Assembly: GCF_001866055.1 (NCBI RefSeq)
Contig: NZ_MLQS01000001.1
Location: forward strand, 321,928 to 385,927
Source: Anaerobacillus alkalidiazotrophicus
Lineage (GTDB): Bacteria > Bacillota > Bacilli > Bacillales_H > Anaerobacillaceae
DNA length: 64,000 nucleotides
Reading direction: 5' to 3'
A model generated the notes under the pieces. The model was not told the origin of the DNA. It worked only from the letters and a program-made list of their open reading frames with translations, and made no database searches. The position numbers were made by a program, and so were the translations under genes. This document shows positions 26,487 through 35,600 of this stretch, in pieces (positions within the stretch are counted from its first letter, which is position 1; every line of letters begins with the position of its first letter).

Positions 26487-26906
26487 TTATTCCCCGGTTT
26501 CAGTAAATCGTTTTATTCTGTCTCCCACTTCATCACGTACACGTTGGAAAAATGCCCATTTTTCTTCTTCTGTTCCTTCAGCCTTAGCTGGGTCGTCAAA
26601 GCCCCAGTGCTCGCGCTTTACATGTGGTGGTGTCAAAGGACATTTATCGGCTGCGTCACCACATAATGTGACCACCAAATCAGCATTATTTAAAATCTCA
26701 GGATCAATAATATCCGATGTTTGATTTGATATGTCAATTCCAGCTTCTTTCATTGCTTTTACAGCATTCGGGTTTAATCCATGAGCTTCAATCCCTGCAC
26801 TGTAAACATTCCACTCATCCCCTAGATGTTTCTTTGCCCAACCTTCTGCCATCTGACTTCTACAAGAATTACCAGTACATAAGAAATATATTGTTTTTTT
26901 ACTCAT
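26487..26906 (-). CDS. arsC: Arsenate reductase (thioredoxin-coupled)
   Basis: 139 residues of the Bacillus/Staphylococcus pI258 class: P-loop [14 protein letters not shown] (Cys10 nucleophile and Arg16) and the redox pair in [10 protein letters not shown] (Cys82 and Cys89). It reduces arsenate to arsenite with thioredoxin as electron donor. AAAGGAG precedes the ATG at 26906; the frame extends further upstream to 26999, overlapping acr3, but without a ribosome site. Confidence 0.96.
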   Translation of the reverse strand: MSKKTIYFLCTGNSCRSQMAEGWAKKHLGDEWNVYSAGIEAHGLNPNAVKAMKEAGIDISNQTSDIIDPEILNNADLVVTLCGDAADKCPLTPPHVKREHWGFDDPAKAEGTEEEKWAFFQRVRDEVGDRIKRFTETGE

Positions 26907-26949
26907 TTTAAGCTCCTTTAAATTGAATGTTTTTTTTTTTAGTCTTTCA

Positions 26950-28026
26950 TTATCTTGCCCATTTTTGTTCGGGAAACCAATGCCTAGTATTATTTGCAAT
27001 TTTAACTAAATACAGCATAAGTGGCACTTCAACAAGTACACCAACCACCGTTACTAAAGTAGCTCCAGAATTCAATCCAAATAAAGCAATCGCAACCGCA
27101 ACTGCTAATTCAAAGAAATTGCTAGTTCCAATCATGGCTGCTGGTGCAGCAACACTATGATCTAAACGCCATTTCTTAGCCCAGAAATAAGCAATAATAA
27201 ATATAAAGAACGTCTGAATAATTAGTGGTATAGCAATCAAACCAATATGAAATGGATTATTTAAAATAACTTCACCTTGGAAAGAGAAGATAATAATTAA
27301 AGTAAGCAAAAGACCTACTATCGTAAACTTTCCTGCTCGTTTTAAATAAACTTGCTCGAACCACTCTTTACCTTTATTTTTTATTAGTACAACACGGGAT
27401 AAGTAACCTGCCACTAAAGGAACGACAATAAATAACACGACTGATAAAATGACTGTTTCATATGGGACCACGACATTGTTAATACGAAGTAAAAACATAA
27501 CAATTGGTCCATAAGCAAAAATTAAAATCAAATCATTTACTGATACTTGAATAAGAGTATAACTCGCATCTCCTCTTGTTAAATAACTCCAAACAAATAC
27601 CATCGCTGTACAAGGAGCAGCACCTAACAAAACCGCACCAGCAATATATTCAGTAGCTAATTCCCCTGAGATAAAAGGTGAAAAAATCACTTTAAAAAAG
27701 ACCCAAGCAAAGAAAAACATCGTAAAAGGTTTGATGATCCAGTTCACTACAAGTGTAATCACTAAACCTTTAGGCTTCTTTCCGGCATTAACAATGCTAG
27801 TAAAATCAATTTGCGCCATCATTGGGTAAATCATTAACCAAATAAGTATGGCAACAGGGATAGAAACTTGAGCATATTCAAATTGACTTAAAGTTTCAGG
27901 TACTACAGGTAACCACTGACCAATAGCTAAACCAATAATAATACACAAAGCAACCCATACCGTTAAATATCGCTCAAAAAAACCTATCCCTTGCTTTTCT
28001 TCTTTTTCTGTACTCACTACCTCCAC
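26950..28026 (-). CDS. acr3: Acr3-type arsenite efflux permease
   Basis: 358 residues with about ten membrane helices. The Acr3 landmarks are visible: the conserved Cys region [15 protein letters not shown] and a TM9 segment [16 protein letters not shown]. It expels As(III) by proton coupling and may be powered by ArsA. The GTG start at 28026 has GGGAGA upstream. It follows arsR by 9 bp; arsC follows after 43 bp. Confidence 0.96.
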   Translation of the reverse strand: MEVVSTEKEEKQGIGFFERYLTVWVALCIIIGLAIGQWLPVVPETLSQFEYAQVSIPVAILIWLMIYPMMAQIDFTSIVNAGKKPKGLVITLVVNWIIKPFTMFFFAWVFFKVIFSPFISGELATEYIAGAVLLGAAPCTAMVFVWSYLTRGDASYTLIQVSVNDLILIFAYGPIVMFLLRINNVVVPYETVILSVVLFIVVPLVAGYLSRVVLIKNKGKEWFEQVYLKRAGKFTIVGLLLTLIIIFSFQGEVILNNPFHIGLIAIPLIIQTFFIFIIAYFWAKKWRLDHSVAAPAAMIGTSNFFELAVAVAIALFGLNSGATLVTVVGVLVEVPLMLYLVKIANNTRHWFPEQKWAR

Positions 28027-28035
28027 TCTCCCTTT

Positions 28036-28377
28036 TTATTCACATGAAATACGCAATCCTTGTTCTTCCAATTCCTTTAATTTATAATCCTGATTTGGAA
28101 GATATTGAATCATGTTTTGGACTAACGGATAAAAGTCGCTCCCTTTTTCCAATGAATAGATAATCCATTGCCCTCTTCTTGTTTCTCGAACTATACCAAC
28201 GTCTTTCAACTTACGTACATGTTGACTTATTGCTGGCTGACTAGCTTTAAATATTTCAACAAATTCACAAACACAACAATCATGGGAGTCTAATATTTTA
28301 ACCATTGTTAATCGTGTTTTATCTCCCAGGACCTTCAGAACCGATGCAATCTTTTCTATTTCCATAGCTGATTTCAT
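28036..28377 (-). CDS. arsR: ArsR arsenic-responsive repressor
   Basis: 113 residues, winged helix with the As(III)-binding motif HDCCVCEF on the DNA-contact helix region and the recognition segment SQPAISQHVRKLKD. It binds arsenite and releases DNA. GGAGGGG lies before the ATG. It leads the arsR-acr3-arsC unit, and its likely operator is at 28434-28453. Confidence 0.95.
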   Translation of the reverse strand: MKSAMEIEKIASVLKVLGDKTRLTMVKILDSHDCCVCEFVEIFKASQPAISQHVRKLKDVGIVRETRRGQWIIYSLEKGSDFYPLVQNMIQYLPNQDYKLKELEEQGLRISCE

Positions 28378-28433
28378 TCCAAGAAGTCCCCTCCTTAACT
28401 CTTTTAAGCTAACAGCTATATAAGAAACTCCCT

Positions 28434-28453
28434 ATATAATCATTTGCTTATAT
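28434..28453. promoter_or_regulatory. ArsR-type operator before arsR
   Basis: ATATAATCATTTGCTTATAT on the plus strand, an imperfect inverted repeat 57 bp before the arsR start. On the minus strand it reads ATATAAGCAAATGATTATAT, almost the same as the arsD operator at 26419-26438. Additional ATATAAG half-sites lie on both sides. Confidence 0.75.
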
Positions 28454-28769
28454 AATAATCAACTTATATATGAACTTCAAGCATTTTTTTATGAAGTTTT
28501 TGTAAAGTCTTTATCTGCCATTTGCGAAAGTACAAGCATGATTACTTATCATAACAAAGTATTAAAGATTTTTAATTAATATTGTTTATAATAGTGGATC
28601 ATTTATGCATATTAAGTGAGATATTAAGGAACCTTTTTAATTAAGATAAATTTTGGATATCTGCAAATGCCTTAATAGCTAAACTTGCCGCTATTGAATG
28701 TATTCCACTAGGAGTAATTGATAATAAAATTTAGGTTCTACAGTATTTTGTTAGTTTAATTAAAAAATC

Positions 28770-28797
28770 TTTACAAAATCTTTACAATAAATTTATT
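28770..28797 (+). promoter_or_regulatory. PhoP-box-like direct repeats
   Basis: TTTACA (28770-28775), TTTACA (28781-28786) and TTTATT (28792-28797) recur every 11 bp. Bacillus PhoP binds TT(A/T/C)ACA-like repeats at this spacing, so phosphate-starvation control of the following Na/Pi gene is likely. Confidence 0.65.
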
Positions 28798-28885
28798 TAC
28801 GTACATGTAGAATTTCTATACAATTTTAAATGGCTTAAGACTTGTAGAAAATTGTCGTTTAGTACAAAGAGGGGATGTTACTACT

Positions 28886-30508
28886 ATGGATTTACAGACA
28901 ATGTTATTTATGTTTTTTGGTGGGTTAGGTATTTTTCTTTTTGGGATTAAATATTTAGGAGATGGACTTCAAAAAGTTGCTGGTGACGGACTTAGAGATC
29001 TCCTTGACCGCTTTACCACAAACCCAGTAATGGGGGTATTGGCAGGGATTTTTGTTACTGTATTACTTCAAACGAGTACTGGAACTACAGTTTTAACAAT
29101 CGGATTAGTAAATGCAGGGTTTATGACATTAAAGCAAGCTATTGGTGTTATTATCGGTGCTAATGTCGGCACAACTGTTACAGCATTTATTATCGGAATT
29201 AAAATATCCGCATATGCACTACCAATTATTGCTTTAGGAACTTTTTTCATTTTCTTCTTTAAAAATAATAGAATAAATAATTATGGACAAGTTATATTCG
29301 GATTTGGTGCACTGTTTTTAGGGCTTAATTTTATGGGTGATGGTCTCCGTCCGTTACGAGATGTTCAAGCGTTTGCTGATTTAACAGTTAGTATGAGTGA
29401 GAACCCTCTATTAGGTGTTTTAATTGGTACTATATTTACCATTGCTGTACAAAGTTCTACAGCGGCTATCGGCTTACTTCAAACTCTTTTTGGACAAGGG
29501 CTAATGGACTTAAACGCTGCATTACCTGTTCTTTTTGGTGATAACATTGGGACGACAATTACTGCTGTATTAGCAGCAATAGGGGCGTCAGTTGCTGCGA
29601 GACGTGCTGCTGCAGCTCATGTTATTTTTAATTTAATTGGAACCACTATTGTATTAATCATTTTAGTTCCTTTTACAGTTTTAATTGAATACATCCGTGA
29701 TAGTTTAAATTTAAACCCAGAAATGACAATTGCCTTCGCACATGGTATTTTTAACGTTTCGAATGCAATTATCCAATTACCGTTTGTTGCTGTTCTTGCA
29801 TGGATAGTTGTTAAAATCATTCCTGGACAAGATTCAGCAATTGCTTATAAAGCAGTTCATTTAGACGAAAAGTTTATTAGGCAATCGCCAGGTATCGCGC
29901 TAGGTCAAGGGAAAAAAGAGGTAATGCGTATGGCCGAGTTATCTGAAAATGGACTGAAAGAAGTAGGCCTTTACTTAAAGACACAAGGAAAAAAACATAG
30001 AGAATTAATCCCGCAATATGAAGATGCCATAAATAATTTGGATAAAAAAATTACTGATTACCTTATCCAAGTATCTTCACACTCATTATCAAATCAGGAC
30101 ACTAAAGTTCACCACACTCTCATGAATACTATTAGAGACTTTGAGCGTATTGGTGATCATATGGAAAATATAATGGAACTTGTGGAATACCAAATTACAA
30201 ATAAGGTCAAGTTTTCAGAGTCAGCTATCGCAGATCTAGAAGAAATGTTCGAGTTAACTTTATCTACATTAAGACAAGCAATTAAAGCATTAGACTTGGA
30301 AGATATTGATGAGGCTAGGGCGGTTCTAGAAAAAGAAAAGAAAATTGATAAAATGGAGCGTGAACTACGTAAGAAACATATCCTTCGTTTAAATGAAAAC
30401 AGGTGTACTGGACAGGCTGGTATTGTATATGTAGATATAATAAGTAACCTTGAACGTATTGGTGACCATGCGGTAAATATTGCTGAAGAGGTCATTGGAG
30501 AAGAATAG
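28886..30508 (+). CDS. Na/Pi cotransporter with PhoU-like domain
   Basis: 540 residues. The membrane part (about 1-310) holds the duplicated Na/Pi-II signature: QTSTGTTVLTIGLVNAG with GANVGTTVTA, and QSSTAAIGLLQ with GDNIGTTITA. Residues 330-535 are a soluble helical PhoU-like domain with two repeats (RDFERIGDHMENI and SNLERIGDHAVNI). It imports phosphate with sodium; the PhoU part probably regulates it. It lies divergent from the ars genes, behind PhoP-like repeats. A link to arsenic (arsenate mimics phosphate) is possible but only inferred from position. Confidence 0.94.
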   Translation: MDLQTMLFMFFGGLGIFLFGIKYLGDGLQKVAGDGLRDLLDRFTTNPVMGVLAGIFVTVLLQTSTGTTVLTIGLVNAGFMTLKQAIGVIIGANVGTTVTAFIIGIKISAYALPIIALGTFFIFFFKNNRINNYGQVIFGFGALFLGLNFMGDGLRPLRDVQAFADLTVSMSENPLLGVLIGTIFTIAVQSSTAAIGLLQTLFGQGLMDLNAALPVLFGDNIGTTITAVLAAIGASVAARRAAAAHVIFNLIGTTIVLIILVPFTVLIEYIRDSLNLNPEMTIAFAHGIFNVSNAIIQLPFVAVLAWIVVKIIPGQDSAIAYKAVHLDEKFIRQSPGIALGQGKKEVMRMAELSENGLKEVGLYLKTQGKKHRELIPQYEDAINNLDKKITDYLIQVSSHSLSNQDTKVHHTLMNTIRDFERIGDHMENIMELVEYQITNKVKFSESAIADLEEMFELTLSTLRQAIKALDLEDIDEARAVLEKEKKIDKMERELRKKHILRLNENRCTGQAGIVYVDIISNLERIGDHAVNIAEEVIGEE

Positions 30509-30526
30509 ATGTTTGTATCGTTGAAA

Positions 30527-30556
30527 ACGACTAGAATTTAGTTCTGGTCGTTTTTT
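30527..30556 (+). terminator. Intrinsic terminator of the Na/Pi gene
   Basis: Stem ACGACTAGAA / TTCTGGTCGT followed by six T. Confidence 0.9.
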
Positions 30557-30567
30557 CTCGGGTATAG

Positions 30568-30690
30568 GTCAAATACGAAGGCGATTACTTTAAAAGCAAT
30601 CGCCTCTTTAGTGGGTTATTCTATTACCAGGTATCGTTACACTGCGAGATCACTAGATCTGTTGTATTATGGTCTTTCTTGTTCAACATT
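30568..30690 (+). repeat. Dispersed repeat family 3 copy
   Basis: Shares GTCAAATACGAA, GCGAT.ACTTT, AATCG.C.CTTT.GTG, TTACCAG, TATCGTT.., ACTGCG and CTTGTTCAAC in the same order with 44145-44283. The internal GGCGATTACTTT / AAAGCAATCGCC forms a hairpin (about 30579-30604). Confidence 0.6.
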
Positions 30691-30765
30691 ACCGCCTCTT
30701 TCACAAAATAAGAGCCACCGTTTCGACATCTCCTTGTTTAGTTATTCCACCCAATCAGCTGAAAA

Positions 30766-31554
30766 TCATGTTCTTTTCAAACTTGCTTCAAATAAATCTA
30801 TTATTTCTAAAAATCTCTCAGCTTCTCTAAAAGTATGGTCAGCCAAAAGAGGATGAATATTACTTTTTATACGACATGCTTCAATTAATTCCCTAGCTGT
30901 TTTCTTAAAATCCCTTAAAGAAGCAACCGATACTTTATTTTGATTTAAAAATTGACTTAGTATAGGTTTAGTTTCTGATTGAGGACGCATGGAGTCTAAA
31001 TCAACCGCTTGAAACATCAACTGGTCGAAATCATGGCTAAATTCCCTTGCCTGTTCAACCAATTTTCTTTCGGAAGGATCTAAAAGATGTCCAATAAACT
31101 TTGCATGGTCCGCCATAATTTTTAAGAAAAATACATTTTCTTCTATCACTGTATCTGGTTCTGGGGCAAGCTTCCCTTCATTCAGCTCTATTAAACGATT
31201 AGCAAAATATGCTGCCTCTCTGCTTGTATGATCAACTAACAAAGGGAAATTATTATGACGGATTTGGCAACTTAAAGTTAACCCTAAAACTTTTCGTTTG
31301 TAGCCCCATATTGCTGCTGCAGCTTGGTAAACCTCGCTATTAAAGTCTTGAACTTGACGTAAATGTGAATTGACGTTAAATCTAGCTAACTTTTCTTCAA
31401 TACTTTCGAACAACGAAATAAACTGTCGAGCTTCATCAATAAGTTGTTTCTGTTCATAAGTAAAACCTAAGCTTAAAAATAAGGCATGTTCTTTCATAAT
31501 CCTAGACCAAAATCGGATTTCGTCTAATGACCTCTCAACTATTGCATTTGCCAT
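30766..31554 (-). CDS. DUF2935 domain protein
   Basis: 262 residues in two similar helical halves: each carries a conserved His-Glu pattern (EIRFWSRIMKEHALFLS near 12 and EENVFFLKIMADHAKFIGH near 138; LLVDHTSREAAYF and LLADHTFREAERF). This repeat is characteristic of DUF2935, a predicted metal-binding helical bundle of unknown function found in spore formers. No signal peptide. It is monocistronic, with GGAGGG before the ATG. Confidence 0.9.
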   Translation of the reverse strand: MANAIVERSLDEIRFWSRIMKEHALFLSLGFTYEQKQLIDEARQFISLFESIEEKLARFNVNSHLRQVQDFNSEVYQAAAAIWGYKRKVLGLTLSCQIRHNNFPLLVDHTSREAAYFANRLIELNEGKLAPEPDTVIEENVFFLKIMADHAKFIGHLLDPSERKLVEQAREFSHDFDQLMFQAVDLDSMRPQSETKPILSQFLNQNKVSVASLRDFKKTARELIEACRIKSNIHPLLADHTFREAERFLEIIDLFEASLKRT

Positions 31555-31747
31555 ATTAACCCTCCTTATTTAACCTACCCTTTCTATATATACGTGTGAT
31601 ACTTTGTACTAATTTCTTATTTATTCCTTCAATGGTTGTGTATATTTTATTGGTTGAATGTGAGATTCCCCGGCCCTATTTTGGTACTTATTGAATATTT
31701 CTAGTCATATTCTTACAAAAGAAAACAAAAGAAGGGGTGTAAGTTAA

Positions 31748-33160
31748 TTGAAAAAAGTTAAGGTTAGTTTACAGCCAATTGTAAGTAGGATAAATTTACC
31801 TACTGTTTTAAAAACAACTATACTTCCAGGGGACTCAATTGGAAGATTATTTATTGCAACCCAGGTAGGAGAAATTTATTACATAGGAAACGGCGAGATA
31901 AGGACTTTTTTAGATATTCGCCCACAAGTCATAAAACTAGGTGCTTTTGATGGCGGATATGATGAACGGGGATTGCTTGGCCTAGCTTTTCATCCCGAAT
32001 TTTATTATAACGGTCTGTTTTATCTTCATTATTCAGTAGCTGGAACACAAGGTCCAGGTGCTCTCCCTGAATCTTTTATGCCTAACCCGGGTGCTCCCGA
32101 AACCTTAAACTTAAAATGGGTAAATAGAGAAATTCAATATGATCATATAGATACAGTTGAAGAATGGATATTACAATGGAATGGTCAACCTCAAAAACGA
32201 CGAACATTACTTAATTTAAGAAGACCATTTTTTAATCATAATGGGGTCAATAGCTTAAACTTTTCACCTGAAACAGGAAAACTTATTTTAACAACCGGAG
32301 ATGGTGGATCAGGCTATGATCCATTTAATTTAAGCCAGGATGATATGGAAATCGCCGGTAAAATAATTGAAATTGATGTAGTTAAGAATTCATTTATCAA
32401 TAATCCACCTGTAGTCACACGTTTTCATGAGCTTCCCACACCTATTCAGGAAACACTTACAGTCATTGCCAAAGGAGTTCGCAATGCACCAGGCATTTCA
32501 TTTCAAAGGTTTAATAATCAGTATATTAAATATACGGGAAATATCGGACAGGATTTGGTGGAGTCGATTTTTTCATTTGTTCATTATAAACCCATACCGG
32601 TTACACAGCTTAATCAAGCTTCTTTAATGTATTCTAAGCCTGACCGAGAAAGATTTATTAACTTTGGCTGGCGTGGATGGGAAGGTTGTTTTCCTACTCC
32701 GACCTTGACAGACTGTCCTAATAATCCGTCTTTGGATGAGAAAACAATTGCTTATTACAATGAGGCAGTAGCACTTTCAGGGAGTCGCCTTCAGCCTTTA
32801 ACGAGTTATTTTCATAAAGATCCCAGACCCGATAAGTTTGAAGGAAGTGCACTTACAGGAATTCAGCCTTATATGGGGCATCGAATCCCTGGTTTAACAG
32901 GAAGTGTTGTGTTTACTGATTTTGCCCGGAAAGATCCTCAATCTCAGGGTAGAGGGGCTTTAGCTTATACCAAGGTGAGACTAGATGGCAAACAAAATGA
33001 TTTTAGTGTGATTCAAACCGATTATGATTTTGGGGCTCAATCAGCCTTTTATACTAGTTTGGGAACGAATCTGGGTCAATCTAGACTATATTTAGGGGTT
33101 TATGGCTCTATGAATGTTACTGATTTTAACCAAGGTACTGTTTTTGAAATCGTTCCATAA
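31748..33160 (+). CDS. Glucose/sorbosone dehydrogenase-like beta-propeller protein
   Basis: 470 residues with PQQ-type sugar dehydrogenase landmarks: GLLGLAFHPEF, FNHNGVNSLNFSPETGKLILTTGDGG, AGKIIEIDV, AKGVRNAPGISF and FGWRGWEG. The HNG motif gives the likely catalytic His. The start is a TTG at 31748 behind AAGGGGTG. Unlike most relatives it has no signal peptide, so location and activity are unclear; it may lack PQQ and have another role. It ends at the terminator 33221-33260. Confidence 0.85.
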   Translation: MKKVKVSLQPIVSRINLPTVLKTTILPGDSIGRLFIATQVGEIYYIGNGEIRTFLDIRPQVIKLGAFDGGYDERGLLGLAFHPEFYYNGLFYLHYSVAGTQGPGALPESFMPNPGAPETLNLKWVNREIQYDHIDTVEEWILQWNGQPQKRRTLLNLRRPFFNHNGVNSLNFSPETGKLILTTGDGGSGYDPFNLSQDDMEIAGKIIEIDVVKNSFINNPPVVTRFHELPTPIQETLTVIAKGVRNAPGISFQRFNNQYIKYTGNIGQDLVESIFSFVHYKPIPVTQLNQASLMYSKPDRERFINFGWRGWEGCFPTPTLTDCPNNPSLDEKTIAYYNEAVALSGSRLQPLTSYFHKDPRPDKFEGSALTGIQPYMGHRIPGLTGSVVFTDFARKDPQSQGRGALAYTKVRLDGKQNDFSVIQTDYDFGAQSAFYTSLGTNLGQSRLYLGVYGSMNVTDFNQGTVFEIVP

Positions 33161-33220
33161 TTGGTAACTATAAATCTCGTTAATCTTGATATATCTCTTT
33201 CATGGATTAAATTTAATCTA

Positions 33221-33260
33221 ATTAAAACCAAGGGAGGAATCAGGCTACCTTGGTTTTAAT
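33221..33260. terminator. Bidirectional terminator
   Basis: A perfect 13-bp stem (ATTAAAACCAAGG / CCTTGGTTTTAAT) between convergent genes. Confidence 0.9.
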
Positions 33261-33302
33261 TTCTCCAGTTATTATACGTTGAACAAATTGTTTTCAAGAT
33301 CA

Positions 33303-33863
33303 CTATATTATAATCATTTTTATTTTTTTAATAATGATTAAAGCAACTTCAACCCATAGCCAGCTATAAAGGAAAGCAAATAAAAAGATACTTATAGTTG
33401 TAAGAAATGAAAAAGAATCAGAGACGATTGGACCTAAAATTGGAAAGTTAATAATAAATAGTAGACTCATAATTCCTAACATTAAAAGAATTGTACCAGT
33501 AGCTATAATACTTATTCTCTTCCTAAAAAGGTAAAAAGCTGCCCCTATCCCAAGCCCTAACAATCCTGTTGTAAAAGGAAATACAATTAGTTCGGTTGGC
33601 TGTAGGATGAATAACAACATAATTGTCAGAAAATAGGACATTACTCCAATTGGAATGGATAACATAGAACTTAACAGAATAGGTGCAGTGGCAAGCGGGC
33701 TTATAAAATATCCTATACCTAGGAAAAAGCCGCCAGCAGACTGTAGAATTGCAGCAATACAGGCAAAAATAGACCCTAATATGAGCTTCATCGTTTTTTT
33801 ATGTTTATCGAATATTATTTGAGATAAACGAACCTCATCAGAAATAGGTTTTAAAAAGTACAC
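33303..33863 (-). CDS. Small multi-spanning membrane protein
   Basis: 186 residues. The GTG start at 33863 is set by GAGGTGG five bases upstream. After a polar N-terminal 25 residues there are about five hydrophobic helices (30-50, 57-85, 90-115, 118-140, 150-178), with a lysine-rich C-terminus. No family recognised. It is transcribed alone between two terminators. Confidence 0.7.
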   Translation of the reverse strand: MYFLKPISDEVRLSQIIFDKHKKTMKLILGSIFACIAAILQSAGGFFLGIGYFISPLATAPILLSSMLSIPIGVMSYFLTIMLLFILQPTELIVFPFTTGLLGLGIGAAFYLFRKRISIIATGTILLMLGIMSLLFIINFPILGPIVSDSFSFLTTISIFLFAFLYSWLWVEVALIIIKKIKMIII

Positions 33864-33976
33864 TTTTCCACCTCACTCTAAATGGTTTTTACGTTTTCCA
33901 TACATTATATTTACCATTTATTAGATGAGAACTCTGATGCTAGTAAATGTGCCTGAATTATCTTCCATAGATTAAA

Positions 33977-34000
33977 GAACCAACACCTAAACGTTGGTTC
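33977..34000 (-). terminator. Hairpin downstream of ymaF
   Basis: GAACCAAC / GTTGGTTC with an 8-nt loop, followed on the minus strand by TTTAAT. A modest terminator. Confidence 0.6.
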
Positions 34001-34048
34001 ACTATTAAACAGTTATAAATTTCACTATGTTATTATCATCGTCTTTAA

Positions 34049-34427
34049 CTACAAACTAGTTCTTCCTTCGTATCTATGTCTATGAGCAATTCTACCATCA
34101 ACCGTTGTTTCCCCACTAAATTCATGATAATGTCCTCCATTCGGTAAAGCAATTGCTGGTCCTGTTACTCCATTAATAACATGTTGATGGACCATCATCA
34201 AAACTTGTAAATGTAAAATAACGATGAATATGCTGTCCCCCACTTGGTGCCGGCTCAGTAGTACCTGCAAATCGATGATTATGACCTACATCAAAAGAAG
34301 TTACACCTCTAGACTCATGCGTATGAACAGGTTGACCATCCCATGTCGTAATATAAAGATTATGAGAGTGGAGAGGGTCATCACCATTAGATTGTAATAA
34401 ATATCCACTAACAGGTATTGTATTCAT
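34049..34427 (-). pseudogene. ymaF: YmaF-like protein, frameshifted
   Basis: Two overlapping minus-strand frames together encode one His-rich YmaF-type protein of about 125 residues. The first frame carries IPVSGYLLQ, HSHNLYITTWDGQPVHTHE, GHNHRFAGTTEPAPSGGQH and ends after TSFDDGPSTCY; the second continues HQHVINGVTGPAIALPNGGH, HYHEFSGETT and HRHRYEGRTS. One extra base in the GGACC run at 34189-34193 accounts for the break: without it, DDG joins directly to HQHV. Start chosen at the ATG 34427 (MNTIPVSG). Either a true pseudogene or a sequencing error. Confidence 0.85.
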
Positions 34428-34622
34428 ATGATGAACCCTTGACTGCACCCTTTCAAGACAAATCGTACCCATAGAGGATCCAAGTCAAGTCCTTAAACAC
34501 TTATCTATGGCTACATGTAAATAAAGATAAAAGGGTATTTTATCAATCTTTTTAGGCTGATACTGTATATAACTGCTCGTTACTTCAACTAGGAAATGAT
34601 GATTATGTAAAGAACCCTAAAG

Positions 34623-35342
34623 CTAGTTGTAAATAGGTGGCATTTGTTGGTGTTCATTTTTTAGGGAAACGTGAAGTTCGTGGTCACCATTAATGGAAGC
34701 GAAAAAAACGCGATCTACTTGTGCAATCTGTCTTCTTTGTAATTCAGAAACTAACCATTGTCGATTTAAGCCTAAATAGTTTAGTATATCTTCGTAAATT
34801 TTCCCTTCTACGATTAATGGATAAGACAAACTTTTACTTTTCTTTTTTACATTTATATCCTCAATGGTTACTCCCAATTTATTTTCTTTTTTTAACACAC
34901 TTATTTGCCCATTTGCTTCGATAATTGCAATTTCAACATCACTTATATTAAAAATATTTTTTTGTCGTAACATTTGCAGCACGTTATCGATGGTATACCT
35001 AATCCTTTTTAAGTTTTCCACTAAGAGCTTCCCATCTTGAATGACGAGCGTAGGTTCGAACGTTATTTTTTTCCCTATTTTTCGATGCGTAATTGATAAG
35101 TAGGCAGTTAATCTTTGTATCAGTGGAATAACTATAACAGCTAAATACGTATAAACATGATCTACTGTTGGATCAGCAATGTCAGCTCCTACAACATTGG
35201 TTAAGGTCATAATAATAAGAAAATCGAAAATAGGCATTTCTCCGATCGAGCGTTTGCCCATATATTGTGTTATTAATAAAAATAATGGGAAGATCGTAAT
35301 AATTCTCGCCAATATAATTGCTGACTCTTTTAAAACCTCCAT
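34623..35342 (-). CDS. DUF421 membrane protein (YetF-like)
   Basis: 239 residues: three membrane helices (about 8-28, 38-58, 63-80) and a cytoplasmic alpha/beta C-terminal part with FEPTLVIQDGKLLVENLKR and ISDVEIAIIEANG. GKRSIGEMPIFDFLIIMTL is the DUF421 signature. The function is unknown; members are linked to spore and stress membranes. A second DUF421 gene, broken by a stop codon, lies on the other side of the CLC gene. Confidence 0.9.
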   Translation of the reverse strand: MEVLKESAIILARIITIFPLFLLITQYMGKRSIGEMPIFDFLIIMTLTNVVGADIADPTVDHVYTYLAVIVIPLIQRLTAYLSITHRKIGKKITFEPTLVIQDGKLLVENLKRIRYTIDNVLQMLRQKNIFNISDVEIAIIEANGQISVLKKENKLGVTIEDINVKKKSKSLSYPLIVEGKIYEDILNYLGLNRQWLVSELQRRQIAQVDRVFFASINGDHELHVSLKNEHQQMPPIYN

Positions 35343-35462
35343 ATGTTTTCACCTATTCCTTTTTGGGAGTATATATGAGTTTCATGATAGTTATCTCCAC
35401 GATGTGGAGAAATATTACATTCATTACATCAGTCGAAGAATACATTAAGCAAATTACAATCT

Positions 35463-35505
35463 AAAAAAAGTCGAATTCTTGTACGCTCAAGAAACGACTT
35501 TTTTT
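35463..35505 (-). terminator. Terminator of the DUF421-CLC operon
   Basis: AAAAAAAGTCG / CGACTTTTTTT with an inner TTCTT/AAGAA pairing; T tracts on both strands. Confidence 0.85.
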
Positions 35506-35552
35506 TATTTGTCTTCTATGCTGAAGCTTCCTTTAGTTAAATAAGCGCAACA

Positions 35553-35577
35553 CTACGATAATATGCGATTATCGTAG
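35553..35577. other. Perfect 10-bp palindrome after the CLC gene
   Basis: CTACGATAAT / ATTATCGTAG with a 5-bp centre and no T tract. It could stabilise the mRNA 3' end, or be a protein site. It is not a standard terminator. Confidence 0.5.
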
Positions 35578-35600
35578 CATACTCTCCATTTTGTTCTTCA

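Larger units (their letters stand above)
28378..28885. other. Divergent regulatory region between arsR and the Na/Pi gene
   Basis: 508 bp without a gene. The left third carries repeated ATATAAG/CTTATAT half-sites for arsR (28417-28475), and the right part carries the PhoP-like repeats at 28770-28797 for the gene at 28886. A TATACA hexamer near 28816 may be the -10 of the latter. The middle (28480-28760) shows nothing recognisable. Confidence 0.6.
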
